The notes: generated by a model not told the origin, from the letters alone. A stretch of DNA of 64,000 bases from Megamerina dolium (GCA_963854835.1 OY978527.1:31056047-31120046); one strand, 5' to 3'; counted from the stretch's first letter, positions 21,670 to 32,431 are shown. A program made the numbers and translations.

Positions 21670-22545
21670 TCTTCTTCTTCTTATGTGGCCATAACAACCG
21701 AATATCGATTTAGGCCAAAAATAACATGCTTCGCCAGCCATCTCTGTTCTTCGCTAGCTGGCGCCAGTTAGAAATTCCAAGCGCCGTCACGTTCTCCAGT
21801 ACTTGGTCTTTCCACCTGAGGTTTGGTCTTCCTCTTCTGCGCCGTCCTCCAGCGGGTTCCGAATATAACACCTTCTTAGCTGGAGCGTATTCTTCCATTC
21901 GCTCGACATGACCTAGCCAGCGCTGGATTTTGATGCGCTTTACTATGTCAATATCGGCATACAGCTCGTACAGCTCATGGTTGTACCTTATTCGGTACTC
22001 GCCACCAACGCAAATAGGTCCAAAGATCTTGCGTAGGACTTTTCTCTCGAAAACCCCAAGAATTCGCTCATCCGAGGTGGAAATTGTCCAGGCTTCAGTG
22101 CCATATGTTAGGACAGGCATGATGAGAGACTTGTAGAGTGTAGTTTTCGTTCTTCGAGAGAGGGCTCGACTTCTCAATTGCTTACTCAGCCCAAAGTAAC
22201 ACCTGTTAGCAAGAGTTATCCTACGCATGATTTCCAAGCTGACGTCACTACTTCTGTTAATGCTGGTTCCAAGATAGACAAAGTCCCTTACTACTTCAAA
22301 AGCGTAGTTGTCAACAGTGACGTGCTGTCCAAGACGCCGGGACTCTTTGTTTGTTGACACTAGATACTTCGTCTTGCCCTCGTTCACCGTTAGACCCATC
22401 CGACGCGACTCTCTTTCCAACTCTGAGAATGCTGCACTGACTGCTCGCGTGTTCATGCCGATTATGTCAATATCATCAGCATACGCTAACAGCATGACAC
22501 TTTTGTTGAAGATAGTGCCATTATGTCGTAGTATCAGCTCGTATT
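21670..22545 (-). mobile_element. LINE A copy, 5'-truncated, inserted in hAT relict with 11-bp TSD
   Basis: Flanked by AGCTGGTATAT (21659-21669) and AGCTGATATAT (22546-22556), one mismatch. The 3' end on the minus strand reads GGCCACATAAGAAGAAGAAG, i.e. a short (AAG)n tail. It carries the RT catalytic YADD box onward to the C-terminus of the ORF. At 876 bp it is a typical dead-on-arrival 5'-truncated non-LTR insertion. The clade is not assigned; the C-terminal pattern (VFERKVLRKIFGP ... RGRPxLRW) is widespread among insect LINEs. Confidence 0.9.
21710..22495 (-). CDS. LINE A reverse transcriptase, C-terminal part (open frame)
   Basis: An uninterrupted 261-codon minus-strand frame. It begins with RT motif LLAYADDIDIIG (catalytic Asp pair in YADD), continues through the thumb-like segment (RESRRMGLTVNEGKTKYLVS, FVYLGTSIN, ITLANRCYFGLSKQLRSRAL) and LTYGTEAWTISTSDERILG, then FERKVLRKIFGPICVGGEYR, RWLGHVERM and RRRGRPNLRWKDQVLENV, and ends at WRSMLFLA. 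RT copies LINE RNA at the target. The N-terminal half of RT and any endonuclease are missing, so it cannot act alone, but lack of any stop indicates a recent insertion. Confidence 0.85.
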   Translation of the reverse strand: MLLAYADDIDIIGMNTRAVSAAFSELERESRRMGLTVNEGKTKYLVSTNKESRRLGQHVTVDNYAFEVVRDFVYLGTSINRSSDVSLEIMRRITLANRCYFGLSKQLRSRALSRRTKTTLYKSLIMPVLTYGTEAWTISTSDERILGVFERKVLRKIFGPICVGGEYRIRYNHELYELYADIDIVKRIKIQRWLGHVERMEEYAPAKKVLYSEPAGGRRRRGRPNLRWKDQVLENVTALGISNWRQLAKNRDGWRSMLFLA

Positions 22546-22556
22546 AGCTGATATAT

Positions 22557-23020
22557 TATCTCCTTAGATAAATTTTCAATGACGGGTGCAATTTTATAAC
22601 TCTGCCAATTTACGGATAACGATTTCTTCACTCGATCGCTGTATGTTTCCAAACTTTACCAGCGTAGTGTCGCCACAAAATCCAACTAATTTCGTTTCAA
22701 GACCGTTTTGCCTGAATTTACGCCATTTTGTTCACTGAACTTGATGACGCGAACTTTTACGCCACTTCTTGGAATTAACATTCGAATGAGAATGGGAAAT
22801 ATCCTCGTGGAACGATGATTGAACGCATCAGTCGAAATGGAAATGAATCTCGATTCTTTCAAATCTTCTTTCAACAATCCGAATGAATGGGGGACAAATA
22901 CATTCGTCACGATCGCTCCACATTTCGTTATTGAACAAGAAAATTTCGTCCATCCGAAACAAAACACAAAATCACATTTGTTACAGTGAACTTTCCATTC
23001 GTCATTTGTTCTTTGCAAAA
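22557..23020 (-). pseudogene. hAT-like transposase relict, central part
   Basis: The minus-strand frame 22686-23018 contains NKCDFVFCFGWTKFS, CGAIVTNVFVPHSFGLLKED, FISISTDAFNHRSTRIFPIL and SGVKVRVIKFSEQNG. The ISTDAxNH block is familiar from a hAT-type transposase family with BED-like N-terminal fingers in insects (from memory). The frame breaks downstream, where LINE A has inserted. Confidence in hAT rather than another BED-type family is moderate. Confidence 0.55.
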
Positions 23021-23369
23021 ATTGACATCTTCTTTAACCTCATCACTAGTGCATCATTAAAGTGCACTTTCGTTTTTTCGGAGGCCTTTTTGGTCAATGA
23101 ATTAAAAAAAAAATGAATAAACAAACAATTCTTACACACGATCGGAACAAAGAAAATACAAAAATTAATCACTACGATCAGTGCAGAAAATCGAAATGAA
23201 ATGAAAATCGAAACTGGTCTCAGTTTTGTAGGTTCTTAAAACTGCGAGTTCAAGTCCTAGAGTTTTGTTCAGACTTCCTTTATATGTTACGAAAAACCGT
23301 ATAACCATTTGTGATATTCTTCTTCAAAGGCAAAGAAGATATTACTTACGGACGACAACTAATATGTTT

Positions 23370-23680
23370 GAAGCGAACTATTCAAGAAAAACGACAAGAA
23401 TGGGTGAATAGACACAACAAATTAATTTTTGAACATGGCAACGCCAGACCACACATTGCTCCATCGGCACCAGACATTGCTACATCAAATTACTATTTGT
23501 TCCGGTCGATGCACTCAGCTTTTTCTGGAGAACGCTTGGATACTTATGAAAGTATCAAAATTTGCCTGAATGGTGGATTACATCGAAAGACAATCACTTC
23601 TTTAGAGATGGAATCAATGCTATCAATGTTACAAATAATGCGTGTTTTGTCCTTAAATTTGAAAATTTTAATTGGCTATT
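23370..23680 (+). pseudogene. mariner transposase fragment (mauritiana-like)
   Basis: The plus-strand frame 23311-23691 includes RHNKLIFEHGNARPHIAPS, where HGN replaces the catalytic HDN/HQDN, so the Asp is lost. A deletion removes the linker, then APDIATSNYYLFRSMHSAFS, where SN replaces the third catalytic SD. DTYESIKICL follows. Both catalytic Asp are gone, so this is an old relict unrelated to the copy in unc-4. Confidence 0.7.
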
Positions 23681-23691
23681 TCAGGACTTAA

Positions 23692-24592
23692 AAATGACCA
23701 GGATTTCGGTCTTGCATGTCTTGCGTTTACTACCATATGGTTCTTCCCTTATTGAACAGAATACCCGAATATGGTACTAATTACCATGTTTCGTGCTGCG
23801 GTCAAATCGATTCCATTGTTGGATGCCTTATCGTGGAGGTTAAATTGTCCAACTGTAGCACCAAAGGTACATATGTACTTTGTCCAGTATTGCACTAAAG
23901 TCGTTAATTGCGATTTTTATATCGTGACGAGGGCAAAAGTTATAAGTTCCCTACAGTTTCTAGCAGAAGCGCTCTATGGTCACACTGATCTACATCTCCG
24001 TGGAAGCATGAAGACATATTAGGTTGATATATCGCACCTTTAATCAGAAAGAGAATTAAGAAAGAGAAAACGCAATCAGTTTTATTTATTAATTTATATT
24101 ACTTATTAAAAAGAGATTCTTCTCATTATTATGACATTGGGGCTTCAGTTTGATTGAAGCTAACCTCTTCACCAAGTTTCTTAATTTTATAATAATATCT
24201 CAAAAAACCAAAATTTTGAATTAACTCTTTATATTATTAAAGGCGTGATATGTATTTTGACTGGATTAAGATTGTGCTCAATCATTCATTCACAGGACAG
24301 AACCTTCAGACCAGGTGACGTGGTGTCTTACTGAACACAAATCCACATCCCAATTCTTTCATCGCCTTTCGTGAAGAACAGGCAGGTCAGCATTGTATTT
24401 ATTCAGAACGTCTACCAACCAGGTAGAATCACTATCCCCACAAAGCATGGTCCTTATATGGTTTGCGGAGGCCGTTAGCAGTATCTAGATCAGTATTCGA
24501 GGTTCGTTAATAAGATTCAGTTTTTTATGCGACAAACATCACAAGCGACGCACAACCTTAAACCGAGAAAGATCTTGTCACTCACTGTTTAA
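23692..24592. other. Unassigned sequence before MITE copy 2
   Basis: The part from about 24240 to 24590 has more balanced composition than the surroundings and may be old coding or TE sequence, but no domain could be recognised in six frames. Confidence 0.35.
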
Positions 24593-25120
24593 TAGCCTAG
24601 ACAGACGGCAGCCTAATTCCGGATTACCGGCGCACTTAATCCGAATAAAATAATAACCTGACAGACGGCAGTATTGTGGATTAACTAAACAGCTGATTGC
24701 TGTTTTATTAGGTCTGTCCACTTACATTACTATCACTATCAATTTCTGTCATCTATCACTCTCGATATGAGAAAATCTACAAGAAGTACGTGAACTGAAA
24801 ACTATCAGAAACTTGTAAATTGACATTCATCGTTCGTAATTGACAGCTGCATTTATTTGTTCGCCAACACCTTTCATGTTGAAAACTGTTAACAATTGTT
24901 GAAAGTTTTTTGTTAGCGAACACACCTAGTATTTTATAAAATGGATGGAAAAAAATTCACAATAGACAATTTTCAGCAGTGTTGCCATAGCAAATTGCCC
25001 TAATCCTCCTTTATTTTGAGAATTAACTCATAGAGTTTATGCGGATTAGCTGCAGTTAATGCTCGAGTTAATTCGAATTAACTCGATAATCCGGAATTAG
25101 GCTGCCGTCTGTCTAGGCTA
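24593..25120 (-). mobile_element. 528-bp MITE, copy 2 (inverted relative to copy 1)
   Basis: Same termini TAGCCTAGACAGACGGCAGC on both ends and exactly the same length as the copy at 2192-2719, but opposite orientation. Flanked by TAA at 24590-24592 and 25121-25123. It contains a perfect 24-bp palindrome at 25063-25086 centred on TTCGAA. The moderate-GC sequence on both sides (24240-24590, 25125-25470) suggests it landed in an older element. Confidence 0.9.
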
Positions 25121-27141
25121 TAAGCTTCACCAATGGATGCCAAGACGATGATTACCGGGACTAGCTATTTGATTGGCATTGAGTTCACTGGTTCAGCCAG
25201 TATTGCTGTGGCCTCGACTATACAGATGGCCCTATAGATTGAACGGCCATCATACTAACCAGAGCTACGACACCCACTATAAGAAAGAACCCAAGCATTT
25301 ATTTGACAGCTTAGCTCACTTCGTTCAATAGTCTCAGTGATACCCCACATCATATTAAGCGTGGTTGTGTCGGCTTTGGTTATTGCCTTATGACACCCCC
25401 AGTTTCTACAACTCAAGACTGTTTGTAAGGAAATTACCTCGCCCACTTGTTTTATTGCATCCATATTTTTCTCAATTTTTTAACTACATGCCATTTTAAT
25501 ATTGTAAGAATGTAAGTGCAATGATCATTTTACGAGTCAGTGAGTCAGTCACTCATTATTATTAATCTATAGAGATTTACGTTATTCTCATATTTATTTG
25601 GAAAAATGTGCAACGAAATAAATTTGAATAAGAAATATATGATTTCATTTATGGATTTATTCTATGTACAGCACGAAATATAAATCATCATCGAATAGAG
25701 CGATATGTAATGCTGTGAAATTGTGTGTTGAATTTTTGGTACTACTTGCGCTGTACGAGTGTGATATGGGTTGCAATAGGAAAACATGTTCTTTTTTTTA
25801 TCAAGGAAGAGCACACAATATTGATGCATCATATAAATGAAAGGTCAATTGGCCTGACTTTTGTTGGATCTTGGTGGTGGTGGTGGTGGTGGTGGTGGTG
25901 GTGGTTGGTATGAACGCATATAAAACTTAAATACACAAGTACCATATATACCACATAAGTAACAATAATAAATTTAATTTAAATAAGCCTGACATAAACA
26001 TTATTTCAATCACATTACTAATTGGTTCTGGACAAATTATCAAAATCATATCTATGGAATTTAGTAAAACAAGAAAATAAATTATATTATATGCTTTGTG
26101 GCATTTGACGAGATAAGAGAACGACGCAATTCTATTAGAAAATGAATCATAGTCATTGTTTTATATTAAAAACCAAACCAGACTGAGTCTCCGGGGACAA
26201 ACCGAGAGACGAAAGATGACAGAGAAATAAAGACTTGTTGTAAACAACGGCATTACACATATACATACACATATGTCGGAACATAAATTTGAACCGTAAA
26301 ATGGCCAGAGTTGGCTATGAAATATGCTAACATGCCATAAATAAATGAAATAAAGTATGCTCAATAAAAATGGGGCAAAATAAAGAAATAATTGAAACAA
26401 CCTATTATTGCAAATATGTACAATGTACATGCACACATACACATATGTACGAGTACGTATGTACAGTAGTATCATTGAACCTAAAGAAAACCATTGCTAA
26501 AAATTCCTGTGATTCGAAAGATATATAATAGCGAATGGATTCAATATGATTTAACAATTTTTCATTGAGTCTAGTATTGTGAACAAGTTGCATCATTGTA
26601 CTACTGCATGTATTGTCAACATCATCTAGATTCTCTAACCAAAATATAGTTAAAATCGTACCAGTGTCAAGCACATATATATTTCGCAAAATACTATTTC
26701 CTTAAATAGTTGTGTTATGACAACAAAGACTCACGTCATTGTTATTTGCTGCAGAACAATAATTACTAAGCCACATTTTTACCCAAAATATTTAAAGATT
26801 TCGAAATTTCTTTATTTTGTTGTAACTTTCTTTGTGTCGACGTTTCTTATTCGCAATTTTTATTATTATCAACTCAATAATACAGGTACATACTAGTGGA
26901 ATTGCTGGAGTATTATAACCTAATTTTGGCAACTTCCACTTTCTCGTCAACAATTAAAAATGTGCTCATTATTAGTAGTAATGGGTGTCGAAAATTGTAT
27001 GAGAACGCGCTTTATACAGTACCTCAAATGTTATGTATGTACATACAAACAGAAAAGGATAGAAGGGCCCTACTTTTGCTGCATTACTTTTCTTAGAATT
27101 TGAAAGTCTGAAAAAACCTTGTTGACGATTGGACACCATTT
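25121..27141. other. Intergenic DNA with a (GGT)n tract; possible old coding relict at left edge
   Basis: 25121-25470 has unusually balanced composition and a 69-codon minus frame without recognisable domain. (GGT)n lies at about 25873-25905 and (TGTA/CATA) repeats near 26410-26460. No host exon was identified. Confidence 0.4.
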
Positions 27142-27790
27142 GTGCCTGTTTACATTAGATTTCCAATGAACGGTATATCCATGAACGCTGTGATCACATT
27201 AGTGCAATTGCGCCCGTTTTATTTCAACTAAAATGCTACATTGGAATTGGAATTTTGGAATAAAGTAGGGCTGTGCAATTAATCGTTTGTTCAGAAATAT
27301 TGATTTATCAAAGTATTCGATTAATCAAATATGAAATTAATCGAATTATCATGATTTTGATTATTCAAAATAGAAATTATTCTAAAAAAATTTTCATAAT
27401 ATTGATAATATTTCGAAATATTTCATAAATAAAGAAAAAATCAAAATGAAAATGATTGCGATTAATCAAAATTCTGATTAATCGAATAATTTCAATTTTG
27501 ATAAGTCATAATTTTGAACAAGCGAATTGATTTGTCGAATAATTTGATTAATCAGACTTTTTGAACAAATATAGAACGCTTCTTATTGATGTTATAGCTT
27601 CAACGTCTAAAAATTTGTGAGAATAGTTGTCATAATCGGAACACATTGGATATAGAACATAGGTCGTTGCGCCGATTTTTAATTTTGGATTGGATTTTCG
27701 GCGCAAAACTTCCATCACTTTCTTACTGCCTACTTTTCTACCTATCTCGCTCGCACAGTTGCGTCTGGGCAGGCCAATGTGAACAGGCAC
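27142..27790 (-). mobile_element. ~650-bp element copy 1, TIR GTGCCTGTTyACATT
   Basis: Ends are GTGCCTGTTTACATTAGAT and, inverted, AATGTGAACAGGCAC. The flanks are TTT on both sides. The middle (27285-27560) is a dense set of short ATTAATCGA/TCGATTAAT-type motifs in both directions, so the element can fold back on itself. The other end carries a 73-codon frame shared with the copy at 55500-56167, which is in the opposite orientation. Confidence 0.8.
27548..27790 (-). CDS. Small frame shared by both ~650-bp repeat copies, unknown product
   Basis: Begins at the very terminus of the element (GTGCCTGTT; no ATG) and reads PVHIGLPRRNCASEIGRKVG, then SKKVMEVLRRKSNPKLKIGA, rich in Lys/Arg, for at least 73 codons. 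Copy 2 has the same 73 residues with six differences. I recognise no domain. Of nine base differences I count in this frame, six change the residue, so conservation may simply reflect recent common origin. It could be the 5' piece of an autonomous element's gene. Confidence 0.3.
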   Translation of the reverse strand: MPVHIGLPRRNCASEIGRKVGSKKVMEVLRRKSNPKLKIGATTYVLYPMCSDYDNYSHKFLDVEAITSIRSVLYLFKKSD

Positions 27791-27794
27791 TTTG

Positions 27795-28447
27795 AAAGAC
27801 TTCAGATTTTTCTTTATGAAGAAATGGTTTTGAGTTTGTCGACTCCGGTACCGCGAATCTCATTTCTGTTTGTAATCATGTATCGGCTTCCTCATTGATA
27901 TTGTCCCTCTGTGCCACAGCTTTATGGTACAGTCATAAAGGAGTACCATAGTTTATGTTTTAATCAGTTTAACAGCCAGTTATACCATTGTGCCCTCAGT
28001 TTAATACCATTACATTTCACCTCTATATCTTTCAGCAAAGTCCGTATTAGCTATTTTTCTTGGTAGCAAATTTAACTTCTTCAAGCCTTAATTAAATCTC
28101 TTGATCATTATTGAGTCTCTGAGTGGTACAAATTTTTCAAGTATTCAGCAAATGCCCTCATTCACTCTTCACCTGTGACTCTGGAGACGCCGCTTACAAT
28201 TAGATTTTTGGATGAGTTTTAATGTTATTGTTTGCTTTCTTCTGTCTACTTTTACCATACTTTTTTTCAACTAATTTAAAAAATTTGAATGCGATTAAAT
28301 TTTTTTTTTTAATCTGCGAATTTTTAATAGAATATTTTTTTTAATGTCTGCGTGGGAATCACTTGGAATTAGTTAAAAGGAAATCCTTCTTATTTTACTA
28401 AGCAGTCATTTTAAAAGAATTTCTTTTTATTTAAGTATTAAAAAGTA
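27795..28447. other. Intergenic DNA, nothing recognised
   Basis: AT-rich with poly-T runs near 28302 and 28336. No coding or repeat assignment. Confidence 0.45.
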
Positions 28448-28448
28448 A

Positions 28449-28790
28449 ATATGTGACTTTTATAGGAATGACGCTTTCGTCGAGCTCCTCTTCCAGTACA
28501 GCTGTGCGTGTTAAATTTTTGGACAGTATTAGAAGGGAGCTGCTTATATTTGTCAGTTCCGAATGGCAGAACTCTTGTGACATTACTTTTTCTGAGCTTT
28601 GTCACAGAACGCTTTGAGAAACTTTTTCATGGCAAATTGTTACTGCCGGAAGAATTGCCACTTGCTTGCCGACAGGTGAATACCGTTCGAAAAAAAAAAT
28701 CTTTTCGATATTAGAGTTGTGCTTCGGTCGGAGATAGAAACCACGACCTACAGGTTAGAAGGCCAACGCCTTAAACACTGCTAAAAGCCG
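28449..28790 (-). mobile_element. tRNA-derived SINE copy, minus strand
   Basis: Reverse-complement family landmarks: CTGAGCTTTGTCACAGA (28597-28613), CGACAGGTGAATACCGTTCG, ACCACGACCTACAGG (B-box side) and GGCCAACGCCTTAAACACTG (A-box side, degenerate). The 3' end at 28450 is more diverged. Confidence 0.85.
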
Positions 28791-28869
28791 TATTCGGGAA
28801 CTTACAAAAAATATATTTGATTAAACTTCAGTAAGATTTTGTTTTAGCTACGTGGGCTAGGTAGGTAAG

Positions 28870-29690
28870 TAGGTAGGGTGGCTGTCCTGCGACGCACTTA
28901 GGCCATTTGAAGGCCCATTGTGATACCACTGAAGCTTATCCTTATCCCACTGGGTCCTCTCTAAATCATACTGTGGATTTAACGAACGAAATAATCTGTG
29001 TTAGTTTTATATTGGCAACTTCCGTGATGCTGTCAAGAGAGTAGATTAGGAGTGTATTAAACCTCCTCCTGCACATAACCATGCACCTGCACAGAAGATG
29101 TTTTACGGTTTCTTCCTCTTCAACATCCTGGCAGCTTCTACAATAGTCGTAGAAAGGTCTATTTCCGTGCCTACCAATAAGACAATGGCCAGTTAAAACA
29201 TCAATTGTTCTTCTGGTGTCCAACCTATTTCATTTCAAAGGTTAGCCTACTAGTTAAACAGTTAGGGGTTTGGTGAGCCTATCTATTAGTAACGTGCAAT
29301 TTGTCAATGACATTGAGACGAACGCCTTGTCCTGGTGGAGTGGCATTGCCTTGCCAATTCATCCGCCCTGCAGTTACCCTCAATATTGCTATGGCCGGGT
29401 ACCCAAGACAGAATTATGCTAAAGTATTCCGAAAGCTCAGTTAATAGTTCATGACATTCAATCATTATCTTGGATGAATGTCTTGCTGATTATAATGATC
29501 TCGAGAGCAGACTGACTGTCAGAGTAGATATTAATTCCTTTTGTGGTCAGATGTTTGATGGCTAAGATTTCAGCCTGAAATACACTACAATTGTCTGGCA
29601 AACGGAAGTAATAGGTACAAAGCTCCTTTGAGTGGACACCCCCTCCCACTTGCTCTTGTAGTTTAGATCCATCTGTATATATGGCGACCT
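28870..29690 (-). pseudogene. I/R1-type LINE fragment: RNase H and C-terminal Cys/His region
   Basis: Minus strand, upstream to downstream: VAIYTDGSKLQEQVGGGV (first Asp), SVFQAEILAIKHL (Glu), NIYSDSQSALEI (Asp), then in a shifted frame LSWVPGHSNIEGNCRADELA (His and last Asp) of an RNase H domain. After further breaks comes TRRTIDVLTGHCLIGRHGNR and CRSCQDVEEEETVKHLLCRC, the C-terminal Cys/His motif of R1/I-like ORF2. RNase H removes template RNA during reverse transcription. All four RNase H acidic residues are visible, but stops and frameshifts disable it. Its upstream edge is cut by LINE A sequence at about 29695. Confidence 0.8.
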
Positions 29691-29694
29691 TACC

Positions 29695-29898
29695 GGTACA
29701 ATCAAAGAAGGTGTTATATTCGGAACCCACTGGTGGACGACTCAGAAGAGGCAGACCTAACCTCCGGTGGAAATACCAAGTACTGCAGAACTTGGCAGCG
29801 CTTGAAATATCTAACTGGTGTCAAGTAACGAAGGAAAGAGTTGGCTGGCAAAGCATTCTAGATTCGGCCTAAATCGATTATCGGTTGTAATGGCCGCA
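29695..29898 (+). mobile_element. LINE A 3'-end fragment (plus strand)
   Basis: Reads KKVLYSEPTGGRLRRGRPNL, RWKYQVLQNLAALEISNW and WQSILDSA, then the 3' end GGCCTAAATCGATTATCGGT and TGTAATGGCC without a tail. It is joined directly to an oppositely oriented piece of the same family at 29899. Confidence 0.85.
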
Positions 29899-30095
29899 GC
29901 CGCTGGATTTTGATGCGCTTTACTATGTCAATATCGGCATACAGCTCGTACTGCTCATGGTTGTACCTTATTCGGTACTCGCCACCAACGCAAATAGGTC
30001 CAAAGATCTTGCGTAGGACTTTTCTCTCGCAAACTCCAAGCATTCGCTCATCCGAGGTAGAAATTGTCCAAGCTTCAGCGCTATATGTTAGGACA
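29899..30095 (-). mobile_element. LINE A internal fragment (minus strand), head of an inverted junction
   Basis: Minus strand reads SAEAWTISTSDERMLGVCER, KVLRKIFGPICVGGEYRIRY and ADIDIVKRIKIQRL, upstream of the region covered by 29695-29898. Together the two pieces give an inverted arrangement with about 12 codons (GHVERMEEYAPA region) lost between them. Confidence 0.85.
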
Positions 30096-30363
30096 TCCAA
30101 AAATAAGGCAACAAAAAGAAAAATTTTGATCTTACAAGGGTTTTTCGTTTTAAAAAAAATCAAGATTTTCTACGTAAGAATAAGTCGATTTCATTTTCTC
30201 TCTCGCCTATAAACAAAATTTGGTGGAATATTTTTTTCTGTGCGACGTTTAGCTATGGAGTAATTGTTTACGGTGTTAGGCTCGGTGCATATGCTGTTCA
30301 ATCAGATATCATCGTTAACCAAAATTTCAATTCATTTTTACTTCTGCAATAATTATACTTAAT

Positions 30364-30728
30364 GGGTGCCGTAGCTCAGTGGTTAGTGTGTTCGCCTTCT
30401 GATCTGTAGGTCGTGGTTCAATACCCGGCTGATGCATAACAAATTTGATATCGAAAAGATTTTTCTTTCGAACGGTACCCACCTGTCGGCAAGCAATTGG
30501 CAATTCTTCCGACAGTAACAACTTGCCATGAAAAAGCTTCTAAAAAGAACTCTGTGACAAAGCTCAGAAAAAGTGATGTCACAAGTGTTCTGCCGTTTGG
30601 AACCGGCTAAAATAAGTAGGTCCATTCTAATACTGTCCAAAATTTAAGACGCTCAACAGTAATGGAAGAGAAGCTTTGCCAATGAGCCCTTTGGGGCTTT
30701 AAGTGCCACATATTTTTTTATTTTTTTA
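30364..30728 (+). mobile_element. tRNA-derived SINE, near full-length copy
   Basis: GGGTGCCGTAGCTCAGTGGT head, GTGGTTCAATACCCGG B box, intact body through GTTTGGAACCGGCT and 3' end TGCCACATATTTTTTTATTT. Nearly identical to the copy at 10116-10475. No clear target duplication. Confidence 0.92.
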
Positions 30729-30869
30729 TGTATTATATTTCATCGGATAATGTAGCAACTATCTTCATGTTGAAGCGTCATAATTAGGCTATTGAAATCA
30801 GTATGTGTAATTTTTATACAAATAGCATATTTTTTAGCTCCGACTATGTCAACTTTTTTGCCTTCGAAC

Positions 30870-31310
30870 CCCCATTGACGGGAAGCGTTGCTTTTTTGTT
30901 TTCATCTGAAGAAAAGTGCAGCGGCAAGACATCGCATGCTGTGGGAGGCTTATGAAGAACATGTTCTATCTATTTCAATTTGTGCATTTTGGTTCAGATA
31001 CTTCAGAAATGGTGATTTTGATATAAGACCAAAAACGAATCTTTCATTTTCTAACATGTCAATGCTCAGCCACATACTGCGCAACACGTTACAACCTACT
31101 ACGAAAATAACGGATGGTCGTACAGCCCAGATATTGTCCCCTCTGACTACCATTCGTTTCGATCAATGAAGAATGCCTTGAAAGCCGGAATACGCTTCAC
31201 TTCAGTCGAAGGTATCAAAAATTGGGTCGATACATTCTTGGCGTCAAAAGATGAGCGGTTCTTTGGACGAAATTCATGAGCTAACTCAAAGATGGGAAAA
31301 AGTTGTTGCT
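30870..31310 (+). pseudogene. Internally deleted mauritiana-type mariner transposase
   Basis: The N-terminal HTH part reads LLFCFHLKKSAAARHRMLWE and AFWFRYFRNGDFDI, strongly like the mauritiana mariner N-terminus. After about 31040 most of the protein is missing. A C-terminal part resumes in other frames (YSPDIVPSDYH with the third catalytic Asp, then SVEGIKNWVDTFLASKDERF). Only about 440 bp remain of a ~1-kb gene. Confidence 0.75.
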
Positions 31311-31392
31311 ACAATATCATATATTGTAGCAAGTTATTAAAAGCCTCAATGTCAGGAAAAAATCGTTAAAAAATATACTTGTACAGCTTATA

Positions 31393-31690
31393 GGCCACGA
31401 AGGTACCTTTGGTCGAGCTTCTCTTTCAGTGCTGTTGTGTGTGCTGTAGAAGGCCCCTTCTAATACTGTCCAAAATTTAACACGCACAACGGTACTGGAA
31501 GATAAATAAGCTCGACCAAAAAGCACTTCAGGGCTTATAAGTGCCATATATTTATTTTTATTTTTAGGAACCTTCCGAACGGCAGAGGCCTTGTGACATT
31601 ACTTTTTCTGAGCTTTGTCACAGAACTCTTTTAGAAGCTCTTTTTAGCTTTAGAAGCTGCCGGAAGAATTGCCAATTGCTTGCCGATAGA
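31393..31690. mobile_element. Rearranged SINE fragments (minus, plus, minus)
   Basis: 31393-31440 is a minus piece of the SINE 3' region (GGTCGAGCTTCTCTTTCAGT). 31450-31556 is a plus piece (CCTTCTAATACTGTCCAAAA to AAGTGCCATATATTTATT). 31567-31690 is a minus piece (CCGAACGGCAGAGG ... CTGAGCTTTGTCACAGAACT ... CAATTGCTTGCCGATAG). The plus and second minus pieces meet near the A/T-rich 3' tail, a tail-to-body inverted junction. Confidence 0.75.
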
Positions 31691-31694
31691 TACC

Positions 31695-32431
31695 GATAGG
31701 TACCTATCGTTAAAATTGTAATTGTGTAAAATTTTATGCCTACAAATTGTATAGCAAAAACAGGAGGTAGGTTTGATACTGAATATATTTGCCCACGGGC
31801 AAGGAACCCATGAGCTAAAATCAATTATGAAAGCCCGCATTTGGACAGATATGTGTTATTACTCATATAAAAATCATTTTTTTAAATACCTGCATATTGA
31901 CAAATAACCTCATAGCTATTCATTAATCACCTCTCAAGGAATACAATGTAAAACCCTTCTCTCTTCAACATTTTGTCAGAAATTACTTACCCTCTAAGGA
32001 GTAGAGACCCCTTAGAACGTCTCCCTATCAAATTAAAATGGCATGGTATTAGGACAAAATATTTTATGATTTCACACAATGAGATGAAATAAAGAAAAGT
32101 GAGTATATTAAACCTTTTATTAGTTGTAACACGATAAGGGCTTCACATGAATCCGATATTTAAAAAACAAGTCTTTTTATTTATACATAATATTTACGAC
32201 AATCAATAAGCATTTATCTGAAATTTTGTAAATACTACTACATACATGTAAATGTGGTAATATTATTATTGGTTGAATAAGTATATTTATTTGCTATGTG
32301 TTTATGTTGGCTTTTATTTAACTTTTATTTGTAACCTTTATGGTTATTGAAGGATGTTTATATACACATATATCCACACACACACAATAAATTAGATTAC
32401 ACCTTAAAGATAAATTCTCAAGAGAATAATC

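Noticed and set aside
29899..30095. Twin-priming inversion of LINE A
   Set aside because: Twin priming places the inverted upstream piece before the sense 3' piece; here the order is the other way round, so another rearrangement is needed.
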